A DNA stretch of 64,000 nt from Deroplatys truncata (GCA_030765065.1 CM060990.1:214373290-214437289), one strand, 5' to 3'; counted from the stretch's first letter, positions 33,610 to 44,368 are shown. Translations and numbers: made by a program. Notes: generated by a model not told the origin, from the sequence alone.

Positions 33610-36600
33610 AAACTATATAAACAGCGTTTCCTCTTCCCACCAACTGAATTGTGCGTACCTACTCGGGAGTGAGTTCCAATGTGCTGTGCATCCATTCGTG
33701 TATTTCAAAAGTCGTGGGTCGTTGCATACGCTTATTAAACACGAATTTTATAGTATGTTTACGCACCGCTTCTGTTGCTCCATTTCACTACCGGCACTAA
33801 ATACACAAAGAACACTAAGCAAAAAGGCGCGGTAACACACCAGGCGCTCTCCAACACACGCGATGTGCAAGGGCCAAGATTCAGACCGCAACTGTTATTG
33901 AAATGATTAATAATACCATGGAACTGTATAACTATGTATATGAACGTTTCCAAAATGGGAGGGGTGACAATAGGTTAGAATCATGCACAAACTGCCTATA
34001 TATCTCCCTTTATGCCTCTGTCCTCTTTGTTTTACGCTTACGTTTGTCGAAACCGATTTGTTTTTAATAATAGCTATCCTTTTTTGTGTTACGAAAAACA
34101 GGCATTTTCCTCCTCTGACAGATTTAGTTCACGCTTCTTGGTTTCTCTTTTTTTCCCCCTTCTGAGTGAGCACTGCACTGCTAAAAAAAAAGAGCTGTGA
34201 AACTACCATAAGAAGTTATAACCTTGGGAGTAACAGTAATTAGTTTACCGTTCTATGGAAGTCGCACATACGCAGAACTATCTTTCTTCGTATAACATCT
34301 CCTTGTTGGTCCACGGCCTCTCTTGGTCCGAGGCTTTTTATCGTCTATGAATGTTGAAAACTTATGGCGGCCTTTGGTGCGGACCAAATGAGTTAAAAAT
34401 TGAGTTTTATTTATGAACGCTCTTCAAAGGGGAACGAAACACAAAAATGAATATTTCATTCACCAGGTTAGTTTATTTGTCGTCAGGAATAAATAACATC
34501 GCACGCAGTTTCACTATCCCAAGGTTATCAGGTTAGGGCCTGTTGTTCAGTTGAGGCGTGACGCCATGAGAACCACATTGCACCCAGATAAGACGTACGC
34601 AGCATATGTGTTTTAAGCGACTAACAAGTTTACGTGTTAATTTCACTAGAAGTTCCTAACTTCTCTAAATAACAAAGAGCAGAGTTAAAGCTAGCCAATC
34701 ACTTTTCATAATCCAGTTAATACCTACTAGGAGATAAATAGTAGTCCAACATCTGCTTTGAAAATGAGTGAAAGTGTTATCCGATCCTATCAATTGAACC
34801 AATAAAGAGGGATTTTGAAGATTTACACAATTCTGAAAGCTATTCCGAGATAGTGTGAACACCGAAAACCATGCTAGTTCCATCCATTGGAACGTGTGTG
34901 TTGCTCGGACTATGAAAACAAACTTGAGGAAGGGTGATTCTGTATTACAAGGCATCCTAATTTTCACAAATTAGTTATAGATGGTGACGTTTTGAATACT
35001 GTGAAGCATGTTAAAAACAAAAGGTTGAGCTAAAAATAAATTAATCACCGCAACAATCCTGCTAATTAGACCTGGGATGTTCCTACTACAAACAATTTAC
35101 AGCGTGGATTAATTCACGGATTGCTATTGGACACAGAAGAAGATTTGTCATACCATCTGTGTAGTGCTTAATATTAGAAATGTTTTTCTAGAATCTAGCG
35201 AAGTATACGTAGGCTTCAAACTTCACTAATAACACACAAATTAAAACTAGTAGGTTTTAAATTCAACCTTTATTTATTAATATTATTGTTGTAATTGTTA
35301 TTATTAATTAAATTGTATAACGTGTCTAAGACGAACCTTCTTATGTTGACTGAAAACATGAGAAGTGCTTCAATCGTAGTAACTGTAATGGAGATCGAAG
35401 AGTGGGAGCTATATTCTTCGGTAGTGACAGATCGATTGCTGCGTCCGGTAATGGATCCACACAATGTGCCTGCAGATATTTTTTTATTTGACGCATTATC
35501 AGCAGTTTCCATTCTTCGTTAGATTCCTCATACGTATTTTTCATGATTCAAGGCCCAGATGCTTTGGAGTACTGAGTTTTGACGCCAGTCTTTTTTTTAC
35601 CTTGAAATTGTGATTTAGCACTACTATCATCGATCTAAGTTGAAGGCTATTATATCGATAGTTAAAGGCCATTATATGAGAAAGTATTCTTTTCAGAGCA
35701 TATCTGAAACGAAGACTGATAACTTTCTAAACTGCCAGTATGTATATAATGTGGAATATGAGCCAAATCTTTTAACAGAGTTCTATCCGAAATAACTTTC
35801 TTCAGAGCATGATAGGCGTTTGATCCGCCTTTAATCCATATCTATGAATACGGCTCTAAGTGAATGGTAAAAGTTGGGTAATGTTAATAAGAGATAGAGT
35901 TACAATACTGATGTAAAAAATATGTGACTGCTTCTTTATTTCCATGAATATTTAGACATTTCTTACTAATTTAGAAATTAGTTTATTACTTTTGCTTGAT
36001 CTGAAGTATTATTAAAGGCATAGATTATTTTTGCACGCTTTATGATTTAAAGTTTCCTCTACGCGTGCTCAGTTAAAAACTTAGATATATCCCCGGTGCT
36101 ATTTACTTATAGTAGCGTAGCCCTTTTAAAGTATAAATTATTTCGAACAAGGTCGTCCAAGTATTCCAGCATTTTTATCATTGAGAATCCAGGTATAATA
36201 TAAACAGTCGAAATATACACGTGGTAATACCACAGGTTGTATCAATAACAGCGTTAATTTAAACAAACAAAAAAGGAAAGAAAAACTCTTTGAAAAGCCA
36301 AATGCATTCGTCACTTCAAAAACGTATCGTGATATCTTATTGGTATAAATCTCCTGTTAATCTCCTGTTACGATCAAAACTTGCTCCATAAATAACATAG
36401 GTATTATAAGATACGTTTTCTATCATCTTCATTTTACGGGATTTAAATGGCCGTTGCTGTAAGAAATGCTTTGAAACAAAGCAACATTACTATTCTGAGA
36501 TAGAGAGCATTTAATTAACTTTCGTCACCTTAAAATGAAAATAAAGTCACTTTCACTGTTACTAACCCTTCTATTTATAGTACGTACATTAGTGACTCTG

Positions 36601-36909
36601 CCGCCCCAACCGTGTTCGCTCTATGTTGAATACTCTCCACGCAATTTGAGAACGCACACTGCTATTATTCGTTTGGTTTGAGATTGATAAGTGTGCTGAA
36701 TGTTGACGTGACTCCCGCTGACTTTCTGCGAATGCAGAGTGAAATAAGTACGACTTTCACCGCGCAAAGCATAGATACTTATCGGCAAACTTGAACTACA
36801 AAAGGAAGAAGAAATCAAACTTAATCGCAAATATTCCGACGATTACATATGTTGTCAGCAGTGAAAAAGCTAATGCCACTCTCTAAACCACTGGACCGGT
36901 TGTACGAAC
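33610..36909. other. Unannotated AT-rich DNA
   Basis: No supported gene over 3.3 kb. Short ORFs lack family resemblance, and an AT-rich stretch lies at 35270-35320. Confidence 0.5.
36906..36909. other. Target-site duplication GAAC (left)
   Basis: Matches GAAC at 45510-45513, directly outside the other LTR. Confidence 0.85.
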
Positions 36910-37440
36910 TGAAACGGCAACTCTAGGCCGAGCCCAAGAACTATAATTACAGATAACTTATTAATTAACTTTTAGTGATGTTAAATCGTATTATGTAAAT
37001 ATCTTTTTCTCATACTGCTTGTATATTTTAAGAAGGGTGATTTAACATTATGTATCTATCTAGGTTATTAATATTAGTAGAGTTATAAATGGTTTAATGT
37101 AAATAATTTAAGCGCTATGTTAAAATACTGTCCACGAGGGAAAGTTTTAGCTACAGGAATAGTGCTTTCGAAGGCAGAAAACCTAGTTTTATTACCTCTC
37201 TTCGGTCGCTGTGCTATTATTCCTACAGCGAGGGTGTAGAGCCTTTGTCCCATTATTTGATAATTCGCCGTGACCAAGTGAGTGAGACAGACAACCTTAA
37301 CGGTAAATGTAGGAAAAGCCGCGATTTATATTAAAATTGGACCAATGAGATCCCTGAAAGTTTATTCGAAATAGTTAGACGCGTCGAGTCGCGCTAAAAA
37401 TGGACCAATAGGAAAGGAAGCAGCCTCAGGAGCCTGAGAC

Positions 37441-37446
37441 TATAAA
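37441..37446 (+). promoter_or_regulatory. LTR TATA box
   Basis: TATAAA with CCAAT motifs 40 and 100 bp upstream; it predicts initiation near 37470. The identical site in the 3' LTR is at 44900-44905. Confidence 0.6.
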
Positions 37447-37474
37447 TGGATCTGTTTGGAGAAAATTCGGGGCA

Positions 37475-37659
37475 GTTTTGGTAATGTGTGGTCAGGGAGA
37501 GATGCTGCAGGATGCGTGAGATATCGCGCCAAGAAGGGAATCAAGTCAGCTTTGTAATGTCAGCTTAGTATTGCAATTTATTCGAGAGTTTTCGTAATGT
37601 GTGGTCAGGGAGAGATGCTGCAGGATGTGTGAGATATCGCGCCAAAACAGGGAATCAAA
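37475..37659 (+). repeat. Duplicated 70-bp block within the LTR
   Basis: GTAATGTGTGGTCAGGGAGA and GATGCTGCAGGATG, then GAGATATCGCGCCA, occur twice, 113 bp apart (37481 and 37594). It is present again in the 3' LTR (44940 and 45053). Confidence 0.85.
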
Positions 37660-38053
37660 ATAGTTTTAGCAACACACCTAAGATCCGCTACTCTGAAAGC
37701 GACAATAAGAATAGTTATATTTCGTGACATATCCACGCCATAGTCTAACAGCGGTGGACAGTATTTTACAGCGGCAATACCAGTTTTGTATACTACGAGT
37801 GTTAAATTAAATAAAAAGAAACGGCAGTGTCATCTTTTCATAAACAAAGCAAGTCTATGTCTTCCTATATCACCACCCGAGATCTACGTTTTCCTTTACC
37901 GAGGATAAGTCCATGCTCCCATATAATTTAAGGAAAATTACTGCAGCTAGCCGAGGATAAATTGAAGAACCAACACGCTGAGAACTTCTGGAAGCAACGG
38001 GAGAAGCATCAAGGTAAGCTACAGCAACGGATGAGGAGGTGATCGCCGCAAAC

Positions 38054-38076
38054 TGGCGCCCAACGTGGGGCTCGAA
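38054..38076 (+). other. Primer binding site for tRNA-Lys
   Basis: The sequence beginning TGGCGCCCAACGTGGGGC, 23 nt in all, three bases after the 5' LTR. It is complementary to the 3' end of insect tRNA-Lys(CTT) including CCA, as I remember that tRNA. Confidence 0.8.
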
Positions 38077-38343
38077 GGGAAGAACGACACAAACGGAGGA
38101 CTAGGAAACAACGAACAGACGAAGAATCTTCAGAGGAAAGGGGCACAGCAGAACAAAATTACAACGCGAACTTCTAGTCTACCTACGTGGGACAACAAAA
38201 CAGCTGAGAGCATCGCTTCTAGAACTTCACCAGGATTCGAACCCGGAACGCATCAGTTAACATTGAAAAAAAATACAGGTTAGAACATTTATTCAAAAAC
38301 AAACAAAAAGGCATGCAGAGTAGTGACTCAGTTTTGTGAACAC

Positions 38344-40416
38344 ATGTTATTGAGAGGGGGTAAAGTCATTACTAGGGAGGTAGAACTTGCTAACGGAACC
38401 ATGAGTAGGTCAAGGGAAGATTTGGAAGAACTGAATAGGGAGGCTATTGTCAGCATAACAACAGAGGGAGAAAATATGGGTGCAGCAGAGGTAGAAGTTA
38501 GGCAACCACCGATTGAGCAGGTCATTGACGCAGGTCAAAACCAGCTGCTAATATTCCTTCAACATTTAAGCACAAAGATAGACGAGATAAATAAGAATTT
38601 GGAAGGGAAATTAGATGAGCAGAGTAAGGAGTCAAAAAGAAATTTGAGTGAACAAAGTAAGAATTTAGAAGGGAAATTAAATGAGCTGAGTAAGGAGTCA
38701 AAAAGAAATTTGAGTGAACAAAGTAAGAATTTAGAGGGGAAATTAGGTGAGCAAAGTAAAAACTTAGAAAAATTAAGTGAACAAAGTAAGAATTTAGAAG
38801 GGAAATTAAATGAGCAGAGTATACAGATAGGTGAATATGTCAGAGAGGAAAACAGGAAGATGAGAGGGGAATTAGCTCAGGAGATGAGGGAATATTTAGG
38901 TGAACAGGTCACCCGATTACAAAGTCAATTGGACTCCAAATTCAGTCAGCAAGGGAAGGTAGTGCAAGAAATTCAGGCAGGACAACTATGTCTAAGAAAC
39001 GATGTAGAAAAACTAAGGAAGGATGTAGAAACAGAATTAAGTGTTACCAGCTTAGCCATAAAGGAGCAATTGGATGATGACTTAAGAGCTGTAAATGTTT
39101 CTTTAGAAAAAAAACAAAGTACCTTAGAATCTAACATTCAAAGGGAGTTCAAAGAATTTAGAATAGTGTTAGAAAAGGATCAGGGAAAGATGAATGAACT
39201 TTCGTCAAAAATGACTGAACAGCTCTCAAATCATCATGAAATTGTGAAGAGGGTTGAAGAGCATGAAAATTGTGTAAAGGAGTTAAAACGCTCTATTGGT
39301 AGACTAGGGATAAGTGTGAGACAGAGTGATGATAGCTCACCCAGTGAAACTAGCACCACTTTTAGGGAGGCAAATGGAGGTCAAAGTCCAGCTGCCGACC
39401 CATATAATTTCAATCCAGGGCACCAATGTACATCTAACCATGCAAGTAATGCAAACTACCATTTATTAAATGAGATAGGGGTACCTACTTTCGAGGAAAA
39501 TTCGGCTGATAATCCTAAACAATACCTAAATGACCTTGAGGAGTATTTCCGTTTGAAGCAGATTCCGGACGAGCTAAAGATGTTAATCGTTCGTAAAGGT
39601 TTACGTCAAAGGGTTCTCCAATGGGTAAGATTGACTTTGGGGGAGAATAATAATTTTGAATATTTCAGAAGGGCATTTTTGAATAAGTACTGGAGTACTA
39701 ATACTCAGAACCAGGTGAGATCTATCCTAGTTAATGGCAAGTACGATGAACGCGGAAACCTAAGCATGGTAGATTATTTGCTAACTAAAGCACAGAGTAG
39801 TAGACTAATCGAGCCACCCATAAGCGAGAGGGATTTCATTAATATGATTGTACCACATTATCCAGAACGTATACACCATTACCTACTCATTGCGAAGCCA
39901 AATTCTATTCCCGAATTGATTGAGTTGGTATCATCATTCGAGACAAGTAGTAGGAACCACGTACAAAACTATACAGTTCGAACATTACCGGATAATTCAA
40001 GGAATGCGAACTGGAGAGGAAACGCGAGAGGGAACTATAACCCCAGAGAGAGATACTGGAACGACGTACCTCAATCCGGGAACAGAAACTGTCAAAATAA
40101 CCGCTTCAGGAGGGAAGGTGATAACCAATATCACATAAATGCTATACAAACCAGACCAAGATATAGTGGCCGTTTTAATTATAGGAGAGGCAGAAACAAT
40201 GAAAACAGATCCAGAGAACATTATTTTTCTGACCGAGGGGAAAGTGATGTAGGAGAAAGGTATGACGAAAATTATCCAGAAAGAAACGAAAGGAGAGAGA
40301 GACATTCCCGGGGACATTTTAGAGGAAGCAGAGGAAACTATAGGCAAATGCAGAGAGAGGGAAATGTGGAAGAGACTAGCGGAGCACCAAATAGTGTCGA
40401 TAACCCGGAAAACTAA
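38344..40416 (+). CDS. gag: Gag polyprotein of LTR retrotransposon
   Basis: ATG at 38344 (MLLRGGKVITREVEL), 690 residues, intact. The N-terminal half is a long predicted coiled coil (about residues 70-330), opened by seven 11-residue repeats (38596-38823) of the type NLEGKLxEQSK / ESKRNLSEQSK. A capsid-like domain follows (about 375-550: VPTFEENSADNPKQYLNDLE, EEYFRLKQIPDE, RAFLNKYW). The C-terminal 130 residues are Arg/Gly/Asn-rich (GRFNYRRGR, RGHFRGSRGNYR) with no CCHC knuckle, so RNA binding probably relies on RGG-like motifs. It ends one codon after a GGAAAAC heptamer, in the -1 frame relation to pol. Confidence 0.92.
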   Translation: MLLRGGKVITREVELANGTMSRSREDLEELNREAIVSITTEGENMGAAEVEVRQPPIEQVIDAGQNQLLIFLQHLSTKIDEINKNLEGKLDEQSKESKRNLSEQSKNLEGKLNELSKESKRNLSEQSKNLEGKLGEQSKNLEKLSEQSKNLEGKLNEQSIQIGEYVREENRKMRGELAQEMREYLGEQVTRLQSQLDSKFSQQGKVVQEIQAGQLCLRNDVEKLRKDVETELSVTSLAIKEQLDDDLRAVNVSLEKKQSTLESNIQREFKEFRIVLEKDQGKMNELSSKMTEQLSNHHEIVKRVEEHENCVKELKRSIGRLGISVRQSDDSSPSETSTTFREANGGQSPAADPYNFNPGHQCTSNHASNANYHLLNEIGVPTFEENSADNPKQYLNDLEEYFRLKQIPDELKMLIVRKGLRQRVLQWVRLTLGENNNFEYFRRAFLNKYWSTNTQNQVRSILVNGKYDERGNLSMVDYLLTKAQSSRLIEPPISERDFINMIVPHYPERIHHYLLIAKPNSIPELIELVSSFETSSRNHVQNYTVRTLPDNSRNANWRGNARGNYNPRERYWNDVPQSGNRNCQNNRFRREGDNQYHINAIQTRPRYSGRFNYRRGRNNENRSREHYFSDRGESDVGERYDENYPERNERRERHSRGHFRGSRGNYRQMQREGNVEETSGAPNSVDNPEN
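38596..38823 (+). repeat. 33-bp (11-residue) coding repeats in gag
   Basis: Seven units: NLEGKLDEQSK, ESKRNLSEQSK, NLEGKLNELSK, ESKRNLSEQSK, NLEGKLGEQSK, NLEKLSEQSK (one residue short) and NLEGKLNEQSI. The first four form two 66-bp copies. Hendecad periodicity favours a right-handed or straight coiled coil. Confidence 0.9.
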
Positions 40417-42644
40417 GACAGGATCCATTCAAGAGCTCGGAGCGGATTCTAAGCGCGCAAAATTCTCAAATAAACAGAAAATGTGAAACAGGGCTCAAAA
40501 ATGAATTTATACTGGGAGAACTGATAACTACTATTCAAAATCACTCGGAAAAGGATCTGACAGATTCCCCTAGCATAAAAGTAGTATTATTGGATGAAGA
40601 ATATAACGCTTTAATAGACTCTGGAGCCAATGTGAGTGTATGCAGCCTGAGGTTATATCAGAACCTGGTAAATAAAGGAATTAAGCTAATGACATTACCC
40701 ATAAGGAACACGGTATGCCGGGTAGCAGTTAACAAAGAGGTTACCCGAATAAAAATGCAAGTAATGTTGAACATGAAAATAGGAGAAGAAAATTTTGAGT
40801 TTATTTTTCTGGTAATCAATAATTTGATTTGTGACATTTTGATTGGGTGTGACGTTTTGTTTGAATTAAGAGCTAGGGTTGATTTTGCTGATAAAGTTTT
40901 GAAAATAGAGAAGAACAGAAAAACATTAGAAATCCCTTTTGTAGAGGGTATGAAGCAGGATACTTATAACAAAACCCAAGGAGAAGAAGATATAGCCGAA
41001 GAAAGATTTTTCGTACAATTATTACAAACAGGTAGGAGTGAGAAATTAATTGCTATAGTACAAGGGGAAGAAACCGATGAGATGCATGCGTTCGCTGACA
41101 GGTTTTACAACGGGTATACGGAGCACAATGAGAAAGATTATGGTTACGCCCGAAATAAAGAATTCCAAGATACCGGCAGCCAGGTAGAAGCAGTAGAGGA
41201 GAAAGTGACCCTTGCCGAGAACCTCACAGAGACACAAAGGCATCTATTAAGGCGAATGTTACAAGAAAACAAAGCGGTATTTTCGGACGTCCCAGGCAAG
41301 TGCAAAGCATACAAACACAGTTTTAAGGTACAAGATATTGCACCCTTCACACACAAGTATCGGGATATTCCGATTGCATTAAGGGAGAGAGCCAAACAGG
41401 TGATCGATAAGATGTTGAGAGACCGAATAATACAAACGTCAAATTCTCCGTACAGCAGTCCATTATGTTGGGTGACGAAACGCAATGGCGAACTTAGGAT
41501 GACAATAGATGCTCGAAGGATAAATAAATATACACAACCAGACAGATTTCGGAGCGAAAGTGTAGAAAAATTGCTGTCAAAAATAACCAAAGGCAAGTAT
41601 TTCTCCACTATTGATTTAACGGCGTCATACTGGCAGATTGAGCTTCACGAGGATGTTAGAAAGTATACTTCTTTTTTATTTTTTGGGAAACAGTTCGAAT
41701 TTTTGAGAATGCCTTTTGGTATGCTTACGTCATGTAGTGGACTATTAAGAGCCATCGATAAAATATTTGGCGACTCAGCCGACGAATTTTTGATCCAATA
41801 TATCGACGATTTTCTAATAGTTGATGAAAATTTTGATGAGCATATTAAACATGTGAATTATGTGCTTAGAAAGCTGAGAGAAAACGGTATGACGGTGAAC
41901 ATTAATAAATCCAAATTTTGCATCCGTGAGGTGGAATTTCTAGGCTATGTAATTAATGATAGAGGAATGAAGCCAAACGAAGAAAGAGTAGCGGCTGTGA
42001 GAAGAATACCAGCGCCCAAGAGTGTTAAGCAGGTTAGGTCCTTTCTTGGAGTGCTAAATTATCAAAGCAAATTTATCCTGAGGTACGCCGCAGAAATAGC
42101 GCCTTTGCGCGAATTACTTAAAAAGAAAGTGCGATGGAAATGGGACGAGGTACACCAGAAAGCTTTTGAAAAGATAAAAGAACTATTTGCGAAATCAATT
42201 CTACTAGAGAGACCCAAGGACAACCTACCATATGTAATTTACGTGGATGCTTCAGGTCACGGGTATGGGTGTGTCCTAGCCCAATCAGATGAGGAAAATC
42301 AACTGCACGTGATAAGTACCGCTTCAAGAGGTTTAAGTCAAATAGAGAAAAATGCTTCGGTCACCGAATTAGAGATCTGTGCTGTGTATTACGCACTACA
42401 GAAATTTAGATCATATATATATCTACAGAAGGTTATTATATACACAGATCATGTGAGTCTTTCATTTATGAAACGTTGTCGGCTTACGAGTACTAAATTA
42501 TCTAGGTACATCCATGAGATTCTTTCGTATGATGTTGAGGTGAAACACATTCCAGGAAAAACAAATGTTTTTAGCGATTTGCTGTCTAGGTTACATAACA
42601 ACAGTGAAATACCGGAGAGAATAGAACGCCCTAAAATGAAGTAA
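40404..42644 (+). CDS. pol: Pol: protease, reverse transcriptase, RNase H
   Basis: The frame opens at 40404, after a TAA, overlaps the end of gag by 13 nt in the -1 frame, and runs to 42644; no ATG is suitable, so translation probably depends on frameshifting. Protease: ALIDSGANVSVCS (Asp at 40617). RT: PYSSPLCWVTKRNGELRMTI, then YFSTIDLTASYWQI (Asp), FGMLTSC, and YIDDFLI at 41799. RNase H: VIYVDASGHGYGCVL (Asp), EICAVYYALQKF (Glu), IIYTDHVSLSF (Asp) and the tether motif VKHIPGKTNVFSDLLSR. All expected catalytic residues are present. Integrase is in the next frame. Confidence 0.92.
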   Translation, partial: PGKLRQDPFKSSERILSAQNSQINRKCETGLKNEFILGELITTIQNHSEKDLTDSPSIKVVLLDEEYNALIDSGANVSVCSLRLYQNLVNKGIKLMTLPIRNTVCRVAVNKEVTRIKMQVMLNMKIGEENFEFIFLVINNLICDILIGCDVLFELRARVDFADKVLKIEKNRKTLEIPFVEGMKQDTYNKTQGEEDIAEERFFVQLLQTGRSEKLIAIVQGEETDEMHAFADRFYNGYTEHNEKDYGYARNKEFQDTGSQVEAVEEKVTLAENLTETQRHLLRRMLQENKAVFSDVPGKCKAYKHSFKVQDIAPFTHKYRDIPIALRERAKQVIDKMLRDRIIQTSNSPYSSPLCWVTKRNGELRMTIDARRINKYTQPDRFRSESVEKLLSKITKGKYFSTIDLTASYWQIELHEDVRKYTSFLFFGKQFEFLRMPFGMLTSCSGLLRAIDKIFGDSADEFLIQYIDDFLIVDENFDEHIKHVNYVLRKLRENGMTVNINKSKFCIREVEFLGYVINDRGMKPNEERVAAVRRIPAPKSVKQVRSFLGVLNYQSKFILRYAAEIAPLRELLKKKVRWKWDEVHQKAFEKIKELFAKSILLERPKDNLPYVIYVDASGHGYGCVLAQSDEENQLHVISTASRGLSQIEKNASVTELEICAVYYALQKFRSYIYLQKVIIYTDHVSLSFMKRCRLTSTKLSRYIHEILSYDVEVKHIPGKTNVFSDLLSRLHNNSEIPERIERPKMK

Positions 42645-42649
42645 CATTA

Positions 42650-43975
42650 ATGAGTATTGAAATACCCTTGAGTAAAGGATTGATAAAAGAATTAAAAGGA
42701 ATAGGGGACCAGCAGCGACGAGATGAGAAGTTAAATAAATTAATAAAAAGGGCCCCAGAAATAGATGAAAATATCAAGGGAAACATAGGGGTAAAAGGGG
42801 GCGTGTTATATAAACTACATGGCAGCGAAATACAGAAATGGAAGACATATATACCTAAGAACATGGAGAATGAACTCATAAGCACGTTCCATCAAGCTCT
42901 AGCACATTCTGGCTCAGAACGCACAGCTTTAATGATCCAAGAAAATCTGTATATTCCAAAATTACACCATAAAGTAAGGAGAATAATTTCGACATGCTTA
43001 CAATGTCAAAAAGCAAAGCCATTGAATATACAATATGAATACGAGACAAACTCCATACTAAGGGAAAAACCAGGCATGTTAGTGACCTTGGACTGTCATG
43101 GTGAGATGCCTTGTAGTAAATTTGGATTTAGGTATATAGTGGTGTTAATAGATGTATTTTCAAAATTTGTGAAAATTTACCCAGTCAGGAAGATTACAAG
43201 TGAAACATGCCTAAGGAAGATAATGAAGTCGTATGTTCCACAATTTGGAAAGATGAAGGCAATTTTATGTGATAATGCTTCAATATTTACCAGCAGAAAA
43301 TTTGTAGACACCTTAAAAGAAAACGAAATCACGTTGTATCATTGCTCAAAATACCACCCACAAAGCAATCCCTGCGAAAGAATAATACGGGACATTTCGG
43401 TTTATTTGAGAATTTTGGCCAATAAAAAACACAGTGATTGGGCAAATCACTATCAGCGCATCGAAAGTATTTTAAATGAAAGTGTGAGCCCTACTACCGG
43501 TTATAAGCCCATCGAGCTGATGAAGGGGAAATTAATGGAAACACTCGAAGGGGAATTACCACAGACACTAGAAGCTAAAGATCCGAAAGCACTAACGGAA
43601 GAAGAGATGTTTAAGAAAGCTTTTGAAAGAATGGCCAATAAGGCGCAGAAAAGAAAAGAAAAGTTTAAGAAGAAGAAACGAAAACACTGGTTGATCAAAT
43701 TGGGAGACTTAGTATTGGTACGGGACAAGAAAAAGTCTAGCATTCTGAACAAAAGGTATCATAGAATGGAAAATTTATTTAAAGGTCCATACCGGGTGAT
43801 TAACATTTTTGGCTCGGATACATTTGAGTTACAAGAAATAAAGAATTCCAAGATCGTAGGGAGATACCATAAACAGTTGCTCAAACCGTACAAATGTTTA
43901 GAGAATGAGAAGGGTGAAGAATATAATGAAAAGAATCAGGTTAGTTTTACTCGAAATGAGGTAACACCCCTGTGA
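42650..43975 (+). CDS. Integrase of LTR retrotransposon (separate frame)
   Basis: ATG at 42650, 441 residues, frame open from 42635, i.e. -1 relative to the RT frame, which stops at 42644. The zinc domain has His81, His86, Cys116 and Cys119. The catalytic core has Asp148 (VTLDCHG), Asp208 (ILCDNAS) and Glu243 (PCERII), a D,D35E spacing. A lysine-rich linker precedes a GPY/F module (LFKGPYRVINIF). It may be made by a second -1 shift, by reinitiation 5 nt after the RT stop, or the split may be a disabling indel. No env follows; 43976-44368 is non-coding. Confidence 0.9.
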   Translation: MSIEIPLSKGLIKELKGIGDQQRRDEKLNKLIKRAPEIDENIKGNIGVKGGVLYKLHGSEIQKWKTYIPKNMENELISTFHQALAHSGSERTALMIQENLYIPKLHHKVRRIISTCLQCQKAKPLNIQYEYETNSILREKPGMLVTLDCHGEMPCSKFGFRYIVVLIDVFSKFVKIYPVRKITSETCLRKIMKSYVPQFGKMKAILCDNASIFTSRKFVDTLKENEITLYHCSKYHPQSNPCERIIRDISVYLRILANKKHSDWANHYQRIESILNESVSPTTGYKPIELMKGKLMETLEGELPQTLEAKDPKALTEEEMFKKAFERMANKAQKRKEKFKKKKRKHWLIKLGDLVLVRDKKKSSILNKRYHRMENLFKGPYRVINIFGSDTFELQEIKNSKIVGRYHKQLLKPYKCLENEKGEEYNEKNQVSFTRNEVTPL

Positions 43976-44368
43976 ACAAATAGTAAAGGTAATACACCCG
44001 ATAAATAAGGATGTAAAGAAATAAATAAAGGCATAATAATTATGTACCAATATGTATGTAAATAGATTTAATTTTAGAACTTAAATTGGGTATTAGAGTA
44101 TTTGTATGCGTCACAAGTTATTCGTGTGCGGGAAATGTATTGTGTATAAGAATGTCTCTCGGAAACCTGTTTTTAAAGGGAGAGTGTAGAGTGAATGACC
44201 CAAATATAAACATCACCGGTTTGTCAGAGCCCTTGTGAAGGAGCAGGTATAGCGAAGGGTCTCTGTCAACAAAACAAACGAACAAAGGCCATAATCAGAG
44301 GAATTATTCTGTAAAAGAAAATTGTATCAAGTGTTGAAAAATTTATTCTTTTCCAGAACAGGGCAATT
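43976..44368 (+). other. Non-coding 3' internal region
   Basis: No ORF of note. The stretch before the 3' LTR (CCAGAACAGGGCAAT) is only weakly purine-rich, so the polypurine tract is atypical or was not identified. Confidence 0.5.

Larger units (their letters stand above)
36910..38050 (+). repeat. 5' LTR, 1,141 bp
   Basis: Begins TGAAACGGCAAC, ends GATCGCCGCA. Likely U3 covers 36910 to about 37470, with CCAAT at 37339-37345 and 37403-37409 and TATAAA at 37441-37446. R probably runs to about 37840, after the AATAAA at 37810-37815. Two near-identical ~70-bp blocks start at about 37475 and 37588. Confidence 0.93.

Noticed and set aside
37083..37277. Antisense 64-codon ORF in the LTR (also at 44542-44736)
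   Set aside because: Lies in U3, repeated only because the LTR is repeated; no family resemblance.
38323..38343. GTG start seven codons upstream in gag
   Set aside because: Eukaryotic initiation is expected at the ATG at 38344; an earlier out-of-frame ATG at 38313 only makes a 9-codon leader ORF.
43976..44368. Possible env gene between integrase and 3' LTR
   Set aside because: Less than 400 bp and no open frame; the element is a retrotransposon without envelope.
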